Shown here piece after piece: positions 36,970 through 48,464 of a stretch of 64,000 nt of DNA. The first letter of the stretch is position 1. Each line of letters begins with the position of its first letter. A program made the position numbers and the translations under genes. Origin of the DNA: Siphonodentalium dalli (Eukaryota; Mollusca; Scaphopoda; Gadilida; Siphonodentaliidae). The notes below the pieces were generated by a model. The model had not been told where the DNA came from and made no database searches. It saw only the letters and a program-made list of their open reading frames with translations. The stretch lies in contig CP136066.1 of NCBI GenBank assembly GCA_032622095.1, forward strand, positions 174,963,164 to 175,027,163, read 5' to 3'.

Positions 36970-39900
36970 CAAGAAAAAACAACTGAAGACTTAAGATGTC
37001 CCCTTCTCAACCCGTCAGTAGGCGGCGATAAGACATCTGCGTATCAGTCATTCTTTACGAATGTTGAACAGTTCCGTGAGATTAATCAGCTCCCAACCGG
37101 AATGAAGTTTGGGAGTGATCAAACCGTTGACATGTTTGTGAAAAATTCTGCGTCGTGGCATACATCCTGTCGTGTACAGTTCAGCAACTACAAACTGGCA
37201 AGAGCGAGAAAGCGAAAGGAATCCAATCCACATGAAAATTATAATGAACAAGGTAGACAACCTAGTAAGCGGAGCTCAATCATCATGATAGAACAATGTT
37301 TCTTTTGCGAGAAAGGCGCAGACGAGGATAATCCCCTCCACCACGTTTCATCATATGATATGGATACGGGCCTTAAGACTATGGTTAGTGAACTGCAGGA
37401 TACCCAGCTACTTGCTAGGATTGTTGGGTCAGATCTCATGGCCATGGATGCGACATATCATTTAACATGTTTGACCCACCTTCGAAATCGATATCGCAGT
37501 CACATGAGACAGTTAAAGAAGGCAACAACAAACACTGACGATATAATGAATGAGGCAAGAACATTTGTTGAACTTGCTGGTCATATTGAAATGTCAGTCA
37601 ATGCTGGAACTCTTATCTTCAAATTATCAGAGTTACACACCCTGTGTGTTAATCGGCTTGAGGAGCTGAACATTACAAAGGCTATCAACAAAACCAGATT
37701 TACGGAGCAGTTGCTTGAATGGTTCTCTGATGCACAAGCACATCATGATGGTCGGAACATCGTTATACTATTCAAGAATGGAATGAAAGACATGATTAAA
37801 GACGCCCTGAAAAAACGTGACTTTACTGAAGATGCCCTGATAATGGCACAAGCAGCAACAATCGTTAGAAAGGATATCTTTCATCATGAAGGATTCCAAT
37901 TCACCTGCCAGTTTCCACCTGGTTGTCAGGAGAAATCATTACCATCGAGTCTACAGTGTCTCGTCTCCATGATTGTTAATGGTCCAAATCTGATAGAGAG
38001 TAACGATTCACAAGTGTGTCTAACTGTTGGACAAACCATCGTCCACAACGTCAAGAAACGTAAACCTAATTCGCCTACGAAAGTCAGGCACACTCTGGAC
38101 AGAGAACCTCCACTACCAATTTACATTGGCATAAATATACACGCACTGACTAGAAGTAAGAAGATCATCCAACAGTTACACCAGATGGGTATCAGTGTTT
38201 CCTATGACAGGGTGATGCAGATTGAAGAGTGGCTCGCCACAGCTGTATGTGAAAGGTTTGAAGATGATGGTGTAGTAGCACCAACTATTCTGCGAAAAGG
38301 ACTCTTTACTGTGGGCGCTCTTGGCAATCTCGATCACAATCCAAGTGCAACAACAGCCACGACATCTTTTCATGGCACTGGCATTAGTACATTTCAATTC
38401 CCAAGCACGAGGGAATCTGGTGTCATAAGGGAACCTGTCACATTACCGCCATCAAGGGCGAATACTCACTCGCTTCCAGACCATTATGCTTATGTTCCTG
38501 CAGTTTGGTTGAAGTCTACTGGTGTTCAGGTACCAGAGAGTAATAGTGAACCTGTGAAGTTTGACCTGGCAGAAGCAAAACGTGAAGAATATGACTGGAT
38601 AAAACATAGTCTTCAACATATCAGTGATGTGGAACTGTGCAAGACGAGTTCACTTACATGGTCTGCTTATCACGCCACTCAACAACAGCCAACATCAGAG
38701 CTAACAGCAATATGTGCACTGCCCCCTCTCTTCTATGAAAAATCAGACACACCAGCAATGTTTAAACATGGCATGGATGTACATCGGCAGGCAACAGAGT
38801 ATCTCAACCCAGGACAAATCCCAGTGATTACGTTTGACCAGCCTCTGTTCACACTCGCCAGGTACGTACAATGGAAATGGCCAGATCTCTATGGCGAGAA
38901 AGTCTATGTAGTTATGATGGTCGGACTGCACATTGAGAAGGCGCCATGGAACACTGTTGGCGATTTATTAGATGGGTCAGGTTGGACGACAGCGCTCACT
39001 GAATCTGAAGTTGCTTCATCTGGAACAGCTGATTCATTCCTGAAAGTATCACATATTACAAGGACTCGGCATGCTCACCAGGTCACTTTTCTTGTTCATC
39101 ACAGGCTACTGAATGAAGCATTCAACCAGAGATCTAATGTTGATGAGAGTTTCAGCAACTGGCTGGAACAAATGTGTAAGAAATCTCCCACGTTCAAGTT
39201 CTGGCACATGATCGCACACTATGAGATTCTGATTCTCATATTTGTTAGAGCCCATCGGGAGAGAAACTTCCCACTGTATGTTACTGTATTAGAGCCACTC
39301 GTACCATTGTTCTTTGCGTTAGACCATGTGAACTATTCTCGGTGGCTGTCTGTACACCTCAGAGACATGAAGGCGCTGCCACAAGAGATCAAAGATGAGT
39401 TTGAAACTCGGAATCACTGGACAATCGCAAAGTCGTCACACAGATACTCTGCGATCCCAATAGAACAAGCGTATGAGCAGGAGAATAAAGTGGTGAAAGC
39501 ATCCGGTGGTGCAGTAGGACTCACTGAGAATACAGTTGCCTTCAGACGCTGGATGACCGCTGGACCCGAGCTTGCCAGACTTCTGAGACAGTACGAGAAT
39601 GGATATCTTCATGACGATGATCCGGAAAACCCGCTAACTTCGAACACCATGAACAGGGACTTGCAGCACAGAAAACCTTACAGCGACAGGTTGATAGCCT
39701 ATCTAACACAACACACCAGATGGGAAATCCCTTCCTGGATGACTTCCCAGAGTTGGTAACTCTTGATAGTCGTAACTGTGCGAATGAGGCGGTAGTGAAT
39801 ACAATCCGTACACTGGAAGACACAGGCACAAAGAAGTATCAAGAGTATGTGAATACTGTGCTCGTGGATCGGAGTCACTCCATACATTATACGATCTCAA

Positions 39901-41339
39901 AGAATTCACTACCCCTGTTCTCAACAAAGCTCAAAGTCAGAACGAAGGATTGCAAGAAAGAAAAGGTGCTTGAGAACAATGTGGCACTCTTCGGCCAGTT
40001 ATGCATCTCTTTACAAAATAGAGATGGTGACATCAGTGAATTCTTTACACACGAAGTTCAGTCGTATCCTCCATCCCTGTCTGCTTTTGGAAAGCTTAAT
40101 CTCTCTGGTACCAAATGTCATCTGTTACAATGTATCGAGGAACCAAACCAGACAGAGGCACCTGTATTATATGACTGCAAAGTTATGGATGGTGCGGTGA
40201 CAGTACATGCATTGCCTGTAACAAATGTCTCAACATTCCAGGAATAAGCTGACAATGTGTTTATACCCCACCTGGAACGTCAGCTGCGTGACACAAAGCG
40301 AGTGGCTGTTGTGTGGGACGAATACCGGCCAGATAGCCTGAAGGAGAGAACCAGGGAGAAACGATGCAAAGGTGTGCGTAGGAAAGTATCAGGTGACACC
40401 AAGCTGCCGGGCAACTGGAATGACTTCCTCCGTTATCCAATCAACAAGAAGGAACTCTTTGAATTCCTGTCGTCAAAAGTTGCGGATTGCAGCATCCCTC
40501 CTGAGTGTTCGGTATATATCACAGCTGGAGAGCATGTTACATGTGTTGGAACGCAGATCGAAATGTCCATCTGCAACCAGGAAGAAGCAGACACTAGGAT
40601 TGTGGTTCACGTGAAGCATGCTTTGGAGAATGGAGCAAAATCCATCCAGGTGCGAACGGTGGACACATACGTCGTCGTTGTTCTTATCGGTGTGTTTCAT
40701 GACCTATCTCAGATAAATGCTGATCTTGATCTCTGGGTAGCATTTGGAAAGCAACTGGAAACAACTACACGCATTACAGCATCAACGCCATTTGTGCCCA
40801 TCTTGGTGAACAGAAATCATGTTCCCTGCCCGTTTTCCACTCCTTGTCAGGATGTGATACTACATCAACGTTTAGAGGGAAAGGGAAGAAATCGTTCTGG
40901 CAGGCATGGAATGCTTATGAGGAAGTTACTGATGCCTTTGTTCATCTTGCCGCACATCCGTTTGAGCATCTTGACTTACATTCTGAATCATTTCAAAGAA
41001 TCGAGAGACTAGTTGTCGTAGTTTATGACAAAACAAGTAACGCCATGAATGTTAACAGTGCCCGGATGGAGCTGTTCAGCCAGAAAAGGCAAGCTGTTGA
41101 CAAGATACCACCTACTCATAATGCACTACTCTCAACAAACTAATCCTTGTCCAACCGACTATGCGTGGGTTCAAGTTGGGAACTCATGGGAACCTGTCTG
41201 GTCTACCATTCCAGAGGCGTCTAAAGCGTGCAGAGAATTCGTGAAATGTGGCTGCAAAATGGCCTGTACAGTCTGCAAATGCAACAAGGCAAATCTGCCT
41301 TGCACATCTCTTTGTCGGTGCACATGTTCATCCAAATAG
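36970..41339 (+). pseudogene. Broken transposon protein: Zn-finger-like N-terminus, possible DDE-like core, FEN1/XPG-like nuclease
   Basis: The longest intact part is an 885-codon frame at 37102-39759, but in-frame sequence extends upstream to about 36970, after a stop at 36967-36969. A possible CAG acceptor at 36926 suggests a missing first exon. The coding series then runs 39720-40247 in another frame, meets an in-frame TAA at 40245-40247, continues 40257 to about 40750, shifts frame to about 41143, and shifts again to the stop at 41337. That makes at least three frameshifts and one nonsense codon. The N-terminus shows CFFC (about residues 67-70) and HLTC, likely zinc ligands. Residues about 580-820 contain TFDQPL, GLHIE, ALDHVNYSRW and EQAYEQ, a spacing that could be an RNase-H/DDE fold (weak). 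The C-terminal third has VMDGAVTVH, VVWDEYRPDSLKE, EEADTR, VDTY, GCDTTS and GKGKK, matching in order the FEN1/XPG PIN-nuclease motifs. A Cys-rich tail (CKCNKANLPC) ends it. Related uncharacterised proteins are, to my knowledge, widespread in invertebrate genomes. Confidence 0.8.
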
Positions 41340-41458
41340 GATACATCGATTGTGAACTGTCTGGTAGAGATGCATTGTATTGAAACATTGTAGATAGAAT
41401 TCCTAAATACTACCAGTATGTACTTAACAGTGACAACATGTGTATTTTCTGTTATATT

Positions 41459-41472
41459 GGCCGCCATCTTGG
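41459..41472. promoter_or_regulatory. Additional internal GGCCGCCATCTTGG motif
   Basis: A third copy of the subterminal motif on the right side, about 130 bp inside the right inverted repeat. With 41601-41614 and 41620-41633 it gives three copies at this end. The core AAGATGGCGGC / AAGATGGCCGC resembles the animal YY1 site; binding is inference. Confidence 0.45.
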
Positions 41473-41585
41473 AAATGGGTGACCCGAGCAACATGCCATG
41501 ACCAGCATCTGTTTCAGTGACCCCGGAAACACCTGAATTGATACCTCATTTATTCATTTCCGATTTTTACAGCCAAATATATGAC

Positions 41586-41730
41586 ATTTCCTTTTTTTCT
41601 GGCGGCCATCTTGGATTTTGGCCGCCATCTTGGAAAATCGGAACCGATCAAGTTTTCCACGGATAAAATCAATAGATAGGTCGAAAACAAACTCCATGCC
41701 AAATTTGGTACTTTTGTCCGGCCGGTAACG
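41586..41730 (-). repeat. Right terminal inverted repeat
   Basis: Reverse complement of 36115-36260, ending CCGGCCGGTAACG before TTAA. Confidence 0.9.
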
Positions 41731-41863
41731 TTAAATTTGCTAAGCCACCTGACTATTAGTGTTTGCGACAGTTGCTCGGTCTTTTGATATCCACCCAATT
41801 ATATAGGCTTAAAGGTCTTAGTTATATATACGGAAGGAGGAGTATATTTATTTACTAAAGTAG

Positions 41864-42350
41864 CTCATGGTGGTTTTGTATGCACTTGTATGTCCAGAGC
41901 AAAACTTTTCATGAATCCACTAATTGAAGGTACACGAACAATATTTGGTTGGTAACACATTTCCCATTGACGGCGAAATGGGTCAAATGGCCACGCCCCT
42001 TTTTGTGCGAAGTACTACCACCCGTCGTGACTATATCTCCAGAACCGTTGGACATAGGGGGTCGTGTGACCAATCAAAATGTGCGGAATGGCCACATTAT
42101 GGGGGGAGGTCAGTAATACATTTTCATATCCAAAAGTCAAAGGTTTTTAAGATAATTGCCAAAAACCAAAACAAATCCATTTTTGAGGGCCTGAACCCCA
42201 ATTTTGGGATTCAGCACTTTTATCTCAAAGTTGAGCCCCCAATTAGAATTTTATTGACCTATATCCATCGGTGCCACATACAGGTATCATTTCTGATATT
42301 TTCTGTACCATTATCGGATGGGATTGACCTTCAGGGAGCTCTTGACCCTG
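41864..42350 (+). repeat. Left arm of long-TIR element
   Basis: Includes AATGGGTCAAATGGCCACGC and CTCCAGAACCGTTGGACATA, both present inverted in the right arm. An open frame of 155 codons here is explained by the repeat and has no recognised domain. Confidence 0.85.
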
Positions 42351-45267
42351 AAAATAAGGTTTTTGGATGGAATATATTGGTCGTAGAATGAAAAACAGAC
42401 ATTTTCCCAATAACAAAGATGTTGAGGAAATCATCAATTACAGGGTATTTGATCAGTAACCTAAAACTCATACAAAAAGGTTACCTGGTGATATAATTTG
42501 AATGTAGTTCATCTTTTGTTATCTAGATTTCATGGCCTTTGATGTGAGATGGTTGCCAAATTGGTTATAAATGGAATGACATATACATGTATCACATTAG
42601 CAATATACATGTAAATGAGTTCAATGTGTTATTTTCATTAAACTTATGGGAGAACAGGGTGTTTTTATGTTATTCTAATGTTGAATTGAATTATACTCAG
42701 CCCACAAGCAGGTTTAGTGATGATGAGTTACTACAATTTGATCAATCAGTATGATTCGGTAGTCGAGCAGGTTGTGTCTTTATCAGTCCCACATCAATTT
42801 TAATTGGCTGCGTCACCATTTTGTATAAAGGTTCTACAATTTCCCTAACACGTACATTATTTTAGAACAAATAATGGCTAGCCTGGCATGATCGCCTATA
42901 TTTATATCCTGTATATTTGGCCTAAATTTTTTCTGGTTCAAATTTGGGAGTTTGGAAGAAATTAAGTCATAAGAAAGATGCAGTTGCAGTAATATTAAAA
43001 TATATTGTCCTGTTCAAAACTAACAAATACATGTCTATTGATTATTGGTGTGATATCCAGTAATAAAGACTAAAATAATCCTTCTATAAGGGCTTTAGTC
43101 CAGTTATAATAAATCCACACATTAAAAATATAGGGCTTCCATACAAACAGAATATTTTCCAACTTGACAATCGTTCCTTGTGTTCAACTGAGTGAGTTCT
43201 GTGAGGTTCATGGAAATTTATTTGGCAAGCTTGATTCTAAAGTGTCTAGCTTTATGGGCTTGAAATTCCGAATGCAATCCTGTTGCGTTGTGAGCTCAGA
43301 GTGAGTTAGAAGATAAATACAAGCATCAGTTGATATGCAGATATAAATACATACAAATCTACATTCTAAATCTACATTCTGCAGGTAGCCATGCATGCTA
43401 TGCAATCCTCCCTCATGTTTCAACTTATCAATGACTATGATAGTCAGATGTTTTTGTAGATTGTGTAGATTTGTGGATGTTGTAGATTTTGTAGATTTGT
43501 AGATCTCCATTATAGTTGCACAAATTTATTTTTCATTTCGTCCCTTTAAATTGACTTTTATTCTTTATGTATGTATATGTGCCACTCCAAAAATGTCAGT
43601 AAAAGTACTGTAAACCGTTTGGTTTGATGTTATAGGCACATGAGATATATATATATATACTTTACATGTCAAATATTGTGAACCCTGCAGGCACGTGTAT
43701 GTGTGTCAGTCGCCTTATGTGTGTGATGTACATGCAGTAACTACCTGTATATTCTAGTGAAATATATGGTCTACTCTCTGCAGTATTTCAAAAACATGCT
43801 ATGGCCATGCATACATATACATATGTACACTGATTCTAACACAATGATTGTCAAGTTATAATCTATGTTTGAGGAAAGTTATTATGTATTTTTCATTTGT
43901 GCTGCATTTGTCAATATTAATGGGTCACAGGGGCCCAGATGTTACTAGTGCAGAGCCCATTGGTAGACTTCATGTCTATACTCCTAAATAAACATGACTC
44001 TGAGTCTTATCAGACCAAGACGGTATTGTGTAGGTTTTACTAGAATTATATTTAGAAAAGACTCAACCATTATTTTTCCACTACCCTATATATCACCATA
44101 TATTCATTTGGCAGTATTCATCCCAAGTTTAGTGGTGAAGCTAATAAATTTGGTATGACAGTCAAGTAGAGCAAAGCGATCTGAACAAATCGAGGATAAG
44201 CCACTATGTGTAGTGTACATTAAAAAACATGTATATTGTGAAATATTTTAATAATGGGTGCTGGTTTTAACACACTGGCCATAATTGAGATGACTATTCC
44301 TGTTGTTTACCAAACATCAGCGTACACATTAAATATTTTGAAGTATATATGTTCTTGAGTGTTTCATACATACACTGACTTTTGCACAAATTGCTCGGAT
44401 TAGCCAAACAATGCAAAAAGAACCAACTTTAGGTAAAATGATGGTACTATTTCTTAACAGAATCGCCTTGACCTACACACATCGATCATAGCAATCCAGC
44501 AGTACCCATCAGCAAATTATAAAATTAGCAGGACCACTTAACCTGGGGTGGTATTGAAAATGAAAATATCTTTAAAATGGTTATGAGGGCTATTAGCTAT
44601 TATGAAGAATTATGTTAGTGAAATTATAGACCCCCATCTTCTCCAACCTGCAACTATCATGGCCAATCAAAACTAATGTGGGACTGACAAAGGCTCATTC
44701 TACTATTGATTGAATAGTGATGATTCCATCATTTCCTAAAACTTTTTGTGAGATGAGGTGTCCTTTTGGGGAGAATTGATTACTTCTGAAATATATACTG
44801 GTATATATGGTCATCTCTCGTCTGATTACAACATGTTTTTACTATGCCCAGATGCAGTACCCATTTTAAGATCGCAACATGTGGCTGCTGCATGAAGCAA
44901 ACAGCTGGTCATTCCATTTAATAAAAGTGTTTAGCATGTTTCATAGCTTGGTCACTTAAATCAGATCAGCTGTTAAATGTTGATAACAAATTTTGAAAAC
45001 CTGTTTTGTTCAATCTGTACATTTCTGTCGATTAGAGCACAATTGTTACCTGATTTTTGCTAAAGCACACCAGTTTCCAAGGCATGTTCAGTCGGGAATA
45101 GCTCATGTTGTGTGTCGGGGTTAACACATCCTCAGCAGTAATTTCTAGCTAATCCCATTGTGTGTGGTCAATTGTGCTCTTAAGTTGATCAGAGAATGCG
45201 GATAGTTCTTTAAAAAGTGTCCTTGTGGTATTGTATACTTGTGGTGCATTACATGCTGAAATCGGTG
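42351..45267. other. Interior of the long-TIR element; no gene seen
   Basis: About 2.9 kb of AT-rich DNA with stops in all frames. GTAGATTTGTGGATGTTGTAG-type simple repeats lie near 43450-43505, with (AT)n near 43650. No coding domain recognised. Confidence 0.55.
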
Positions 45268-45340
45268 TTTGGCAATAATCTTAAAAACCATTGACTTTTG
45301 GATATGAAAATGTATTACTGACCCCCCCCCATAATGTGGA
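45268..45340. repeat. Extra copy of an inner right-arm segment
   Basis: The segment from TTGGCAATAATCTTAAAAAC to CCCCATAATGTGG repeats directly a part of the adjoining right arm (about 45520-45592). The arm therefore has a partial internal duplication missing from the left arm. Confidence 0.75.
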
Positions 45341-45344
45341 TTGT

Positions 45345-45802
45345 CAGGGTCAAGAGCTCCTTGAAGGTCAATCCCATCCGAAAATGGTACAGAAATTATA
45401 CCTATATGTGGCAATGATGGATATAGATAAATAAAATTCTACTTTGGGGCTCAGCTTTGAGATAAAAGTGCTGAACCCAAAAATTGGGGTTCAGGCCCTC
45501 AAAAATTGATTTGTTTTTTGTTTTTGGCAATTATCTTAAAAACCATTGACTTTTGGATATTAAAATGTATTACCGACCCCCCATAATGTGGCCATTCCGC
45601 ACATTTTGACTATGTCCAACGGTTCTGGAGATATAGTCACGACGGTGGTAGTACTTCGCGCAAAAAGGGGCGTGGCCATTTGACCCATTTCGCCGTCAAT
45701 GAGAAATGTGTTACCAACCAAATATTGTTCGTGTACCTTCAATTAGTGGATTCATGAAGAGTTTTGCTCTGGACATACAAGTGCATACAAAACCACCATG
45801 AG
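45345..45802 (-). repeat. Right arm of long-TIR element
   Basis: Inverted copy of 41864-42350, with a local deletion near GGACATAGT (45608-45620) relative to the left arm. Confidence 0.85.
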
Positions 45803-45813
45803 ATACTAGAGTA

Positions 45814-46361
45814 ATTGCAATTGTATATGTCGCGAAGCTTTTTATGCTTACACGACTGTTGCAGTTTCCAGTCTCTTCGATGTATCAGTTGTTTTATAAT
45901 ATCGCGTTAAGGTTTATCAAGAAAGTAAAAGCCTTTTATATTTTACAAGACTATTGACGTTTCTAGTTTAAATGTTGTTTTATACGTCCATCAAGGTAAC
46001 ACCAAATTTACATCAGTTGTACATTTTCTGAAATATTTTATTTACAATAGTGTTGAAGTTTCTACACTGATCACCAGTAGAAGAAAAAAATTCACCTTAC
46101 CGTCCCATTATGCAACATCATATCCACTCAGGCCTATATATATCAGGTCCCATTAACATAAATATATGGTACTTTTGCAGTAAAGATGTGTTTAGAATTG
46201 TTACCCAGCATCTATCTGGGATATATATAAAGTCTCCGGTAAAATCAAAATAACAGAGTCTAAAATGTGTTTTTGGCAGTTTAAAAAAACCCCACACTGT
46301 GTAAGTTCCTGGAAAAACTAGTGAAGGCAGTTACCACCACGTACATGTTATTTGGAGATAG
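45814..46361. other. No gene seen
   Basis: AT-rich spacer between the long-TIR element and the duplicated segment. No feature recognised. Confidence 0.4.
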
Positions 46362-46500
46362 CTTCTTGCTTGGCATCGTTTATTATTAAAAATGCAACAA
46401 ACCGACAACCGTGAGTCCGTGACATACTACTCCTTAACGAGCACTTAAAGTTCACAGAGAAAGAACTTGTAACCAATGACACACACAGTAAACACTGAGG

Positions 46501-46910
46501 GTACGTTCATACACTGGCATGTTTGCACAGTATGGTGTGAAGACATTCCGTCGTAGAAAACGATATGGTGCCAGAATATGAACGGAAATAAGCACATAAG
46601 AAGCATCTGTACTACAACTAACTAGGTGCGAAGTAAAATCTTTGTAGTTCCACCTGTAGCGATGCCACCGGAATTTGCCTGTAAATAGCATGCAATGATC
46701 CCGCAAGAATAAATCATACAGGTATTTGAAGGCAAATTACAGTAGCACCGTTACAAGTGGGACTACATAAATTTTACTTCTCATGTCGTTAGCTTTCGTA
46801 AAGATGCATGTTATGTGCACGTTTTCGTTCATATTCTGGCACCATGTCGTTTTCTATGACGAAATGCCCGCAAAAACATACCGTGCAAACTTACCAGCGT
46901 ATGAACACCC
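46501..46910. mobile_element. 410-bp MITE-like insertion
   Basis: Present in copy 1 of the duplication and missing from copy 2, so its limits are visible. The ends form an inverted repeat of about 110 bp: GTTCATACACTGGCATGTTT at the left pairs with the complement at the right, and AAAACGATATGGTGCCAGAA pairs further in. GAGG flanks both sides (46497-46500 and 46912-46915); eight-base flanks agree at 6 of 8. It has no coding capacity and is probably a non-autonomous DNA transposon. Confidence 0.8.
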
Positions 46911-47078
46911 CGAGGACAATGGGCTCGCGTGGTTGTTATATAACGATTCTCTAATTCCTACGCAGGTGACTCTCATACTAACATTTGTATACAGAAATGC
47001 AAGCAAGTAACTGGGGCGTTGCTAGGACTTGTCCAATCCGAATTGAGGAAATTATAGAAAACGTATAGTATTACGTAC

Positions 47079-47793
47079 CCTTAACACTGGTTGCGTTGTA
47101 CTTATCTAGGATATGATTCTCAGTTGCCTTGACGACGAACGCTGGGAACAGGTTGTAGCTAATGAGTGAATCACCAATAAATGTAAATGTATTTCCATTG
47201 AAAGAAGAACAAATATCGTCGTTTGAGAAACGTCTTTGCTGGCACGCATTATTGTGTGGCTTCCAATCAGCGTTATGTTTGTGAATATGTTTGCGCGCCA
47301 TAAAGTTTGTACACGTAGCGCAGTTACAATTGTGTTCCGTTAAAGGTTGACATATGTTATCTTTGCAACACGGTTTACTACCCAGTGGCTCACACATTGC
47401 TCTGAATATCATGCCAGGATAGTATGTTATGTTTAGGCATACCCCATCAGATCTCTGGAATGAGTCCCATTTTATGGTGAAACCATTCCTCCGACGAGCA
47501 TAGTACTTTTCCAGCGCGATCCATTCTGACTGAGTGGGGGCCGTGTATAACCATGTTCCATTGAACACATCTTTACTATAATCTGGACATTCCGTGATAA
47601 TAGAACACTGTCTTCCATTGTGTTGCTTCATCTCGTCACTCGTCCTTCCTATTCGCTCATTTGTCGCTGGCCTTGCATATTTATCCTGTTTATCGGTATC
47701 AGCTTTCACACGCAGATCATTGATTCGATAAAGAACAAAGTACATTAGTCCACACAAAACGATGAAGCAAACTAGTATACGTCGGTTCCACAT
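47079..47793 (-). CDS. First coding exon of a type II membrane protein with GDS motif (SGNH/NXPE-like), copy 1
   Basis: ATG at 47793 opens 238 codons ending at an AAGG|GTACGT donor (donor bases 47073-47078, phase 1). Residues about 6-21 (ILVCFIVLCGLMYFVL) are a single membrane anchor after a short basic start, suggesting a Golgi or ER type II protein. The lumenal part is cysteine-rich (CCKDNIC, CNCATC) and ends with FTFIGDSLISYNLF; the GDS triad at about 207-209 fits block I of SGNH or PC-esterase/NXPE-type domains. The catalytic Asp/His block would lie in later exons, which I could not find downstream. N-glycosylation sequons occur at N78, N121 and N233. It is about 93% identical to the exon at 61347-62061. 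Enzyme activity is inference. Confidence 0.75.
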
Positions 47794-47955
47794 TATATTA
47801 GTTTATCGCGCGCATAACGTTTATTCCGGGAACTGGTGAAGAAAAATTAACAAATATGTTGACACCTATAACAGTTAATATCGGTCAATTGCATTCGAAC
47901 ACAATGTCTGTATCTAAACATGCATAGTTTTCTGTGCATGTGGCGAATGCTGGCC

Positions 47956-48464
47956 ATAAATTATTATGCTCACTTGAATCAAGTATATCCACTACCCGAT
48001 TTGCATACCGTGGTAATAGTACACGAACGAAAGAACTCACAATTAATGTCCACTGAACCGCATGCATATACTGCAAATACAAGCAAATGTAATGGTATAA
48101 AGAACGTGCGTATACTGTGAGCGGTAATACCATACCTTTCCCATTGAAAACAAACAATGGCCAATGACAGCTATCACAGTTTTGTTTCGGGTCATGGTGT
48201 CGTAATAGGGTTCATCATAGAGATGCCGACTATTGTTCATATCTTAATTTGGTGGATAGTTCTCATTCACCGGACACAATGAGGGAAGCGAGCGAATTAA
48301 TTGCCCTTGTCGTTAACAGAGGGCGTGCTAGGTAATCCGGTCCAAATTAACTACTGCTTGCCGAAGCCGCGATATTAGCGCCTGGCAGCCAATGGCCATG
48401 GGTATATAACAGTAGTATATGTCGGTTGTTGCATTAAACATCAATATTTGTATAAGTAAAAGCA
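47956..48464. other. No gene seen
   Basis: Upstream of the duplicated exon. Short overlapping frames on both strands have no recognised domain. Confidence 0.4.

Larger units (their letters stand above)
36115..41730 (+). mobile_element. TTAA-flanked DNA transposon with predicted flap-nuclease gene
   Basis: TTAA at 36111-36114 and 41731-41734 flank a 5616-bp element whose ends are inverted repeats starting CGTTACCGGCCGGACAAAAG. The arms match for about 145 bp with only a few differences (for example CTTTTCG versus GTTTTCG, and a short indel after CCGTGGAA). One broken plus-strand gene fills 36970-41339. TTAA duplications are known for piggyBac and Kolobok elements, but I recognise no piggyBac transposase motifs here. 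A CTTAGCAA motif lies outside both ends in inverted orientation, so the true ends could be slightly wider. The near-identity of the arms suggests fairly recent insertion despite the broken gene. Confidence 0.88.
41864..45802. mobile_element. Long-terminal-inverted-repeat element without visible gene
   Basis: Left arm 41864-42350 and right arm 45345-45802 are inverted copies, from CTCATGGTGG to GAGCTCTTGACCCTG, with moderate divergence and small indels. The flanks TACTAAAGTA (41853-41862) and TACTAGAGTA (45804-45813) match at 9 of 10 positions and sit one base outside each arm, a possible target-site duplication. Long arms with 9-10 bp duplications recall Mutator-like or foldback elements. No transposase-like frame is seen inside, so it is probably non-autonomous. 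Confidence 0.75.
46362..47955. repeat. Segmental duplication, copy 1
   Basis: Homologous in the same orientation to about 61020-62210, from GCTTCTTGCTTGGCAT through intron-like sequence, the GDS-protein exon and about 160 bp upstream of its ATG. Copy 1 is longer because of a 410-bp insertion at 46501-46910. Confidence 0.92.

Noticed and set aside
36111..41734. piggyBac identity for the TTAA element
   Set aside because: TTAA duplication fits, but the inverted repeats do not begin with the usual CCY triplet and the protein shows none of the piggyBac transposase features I can recognise.
41924..42391. 155-codon plus-strand frame
   Set aside because: Lies wholly in the left arm of the long-TIR element; the inverted right arm has different open frames because of indels, so it is not conserved as coding.
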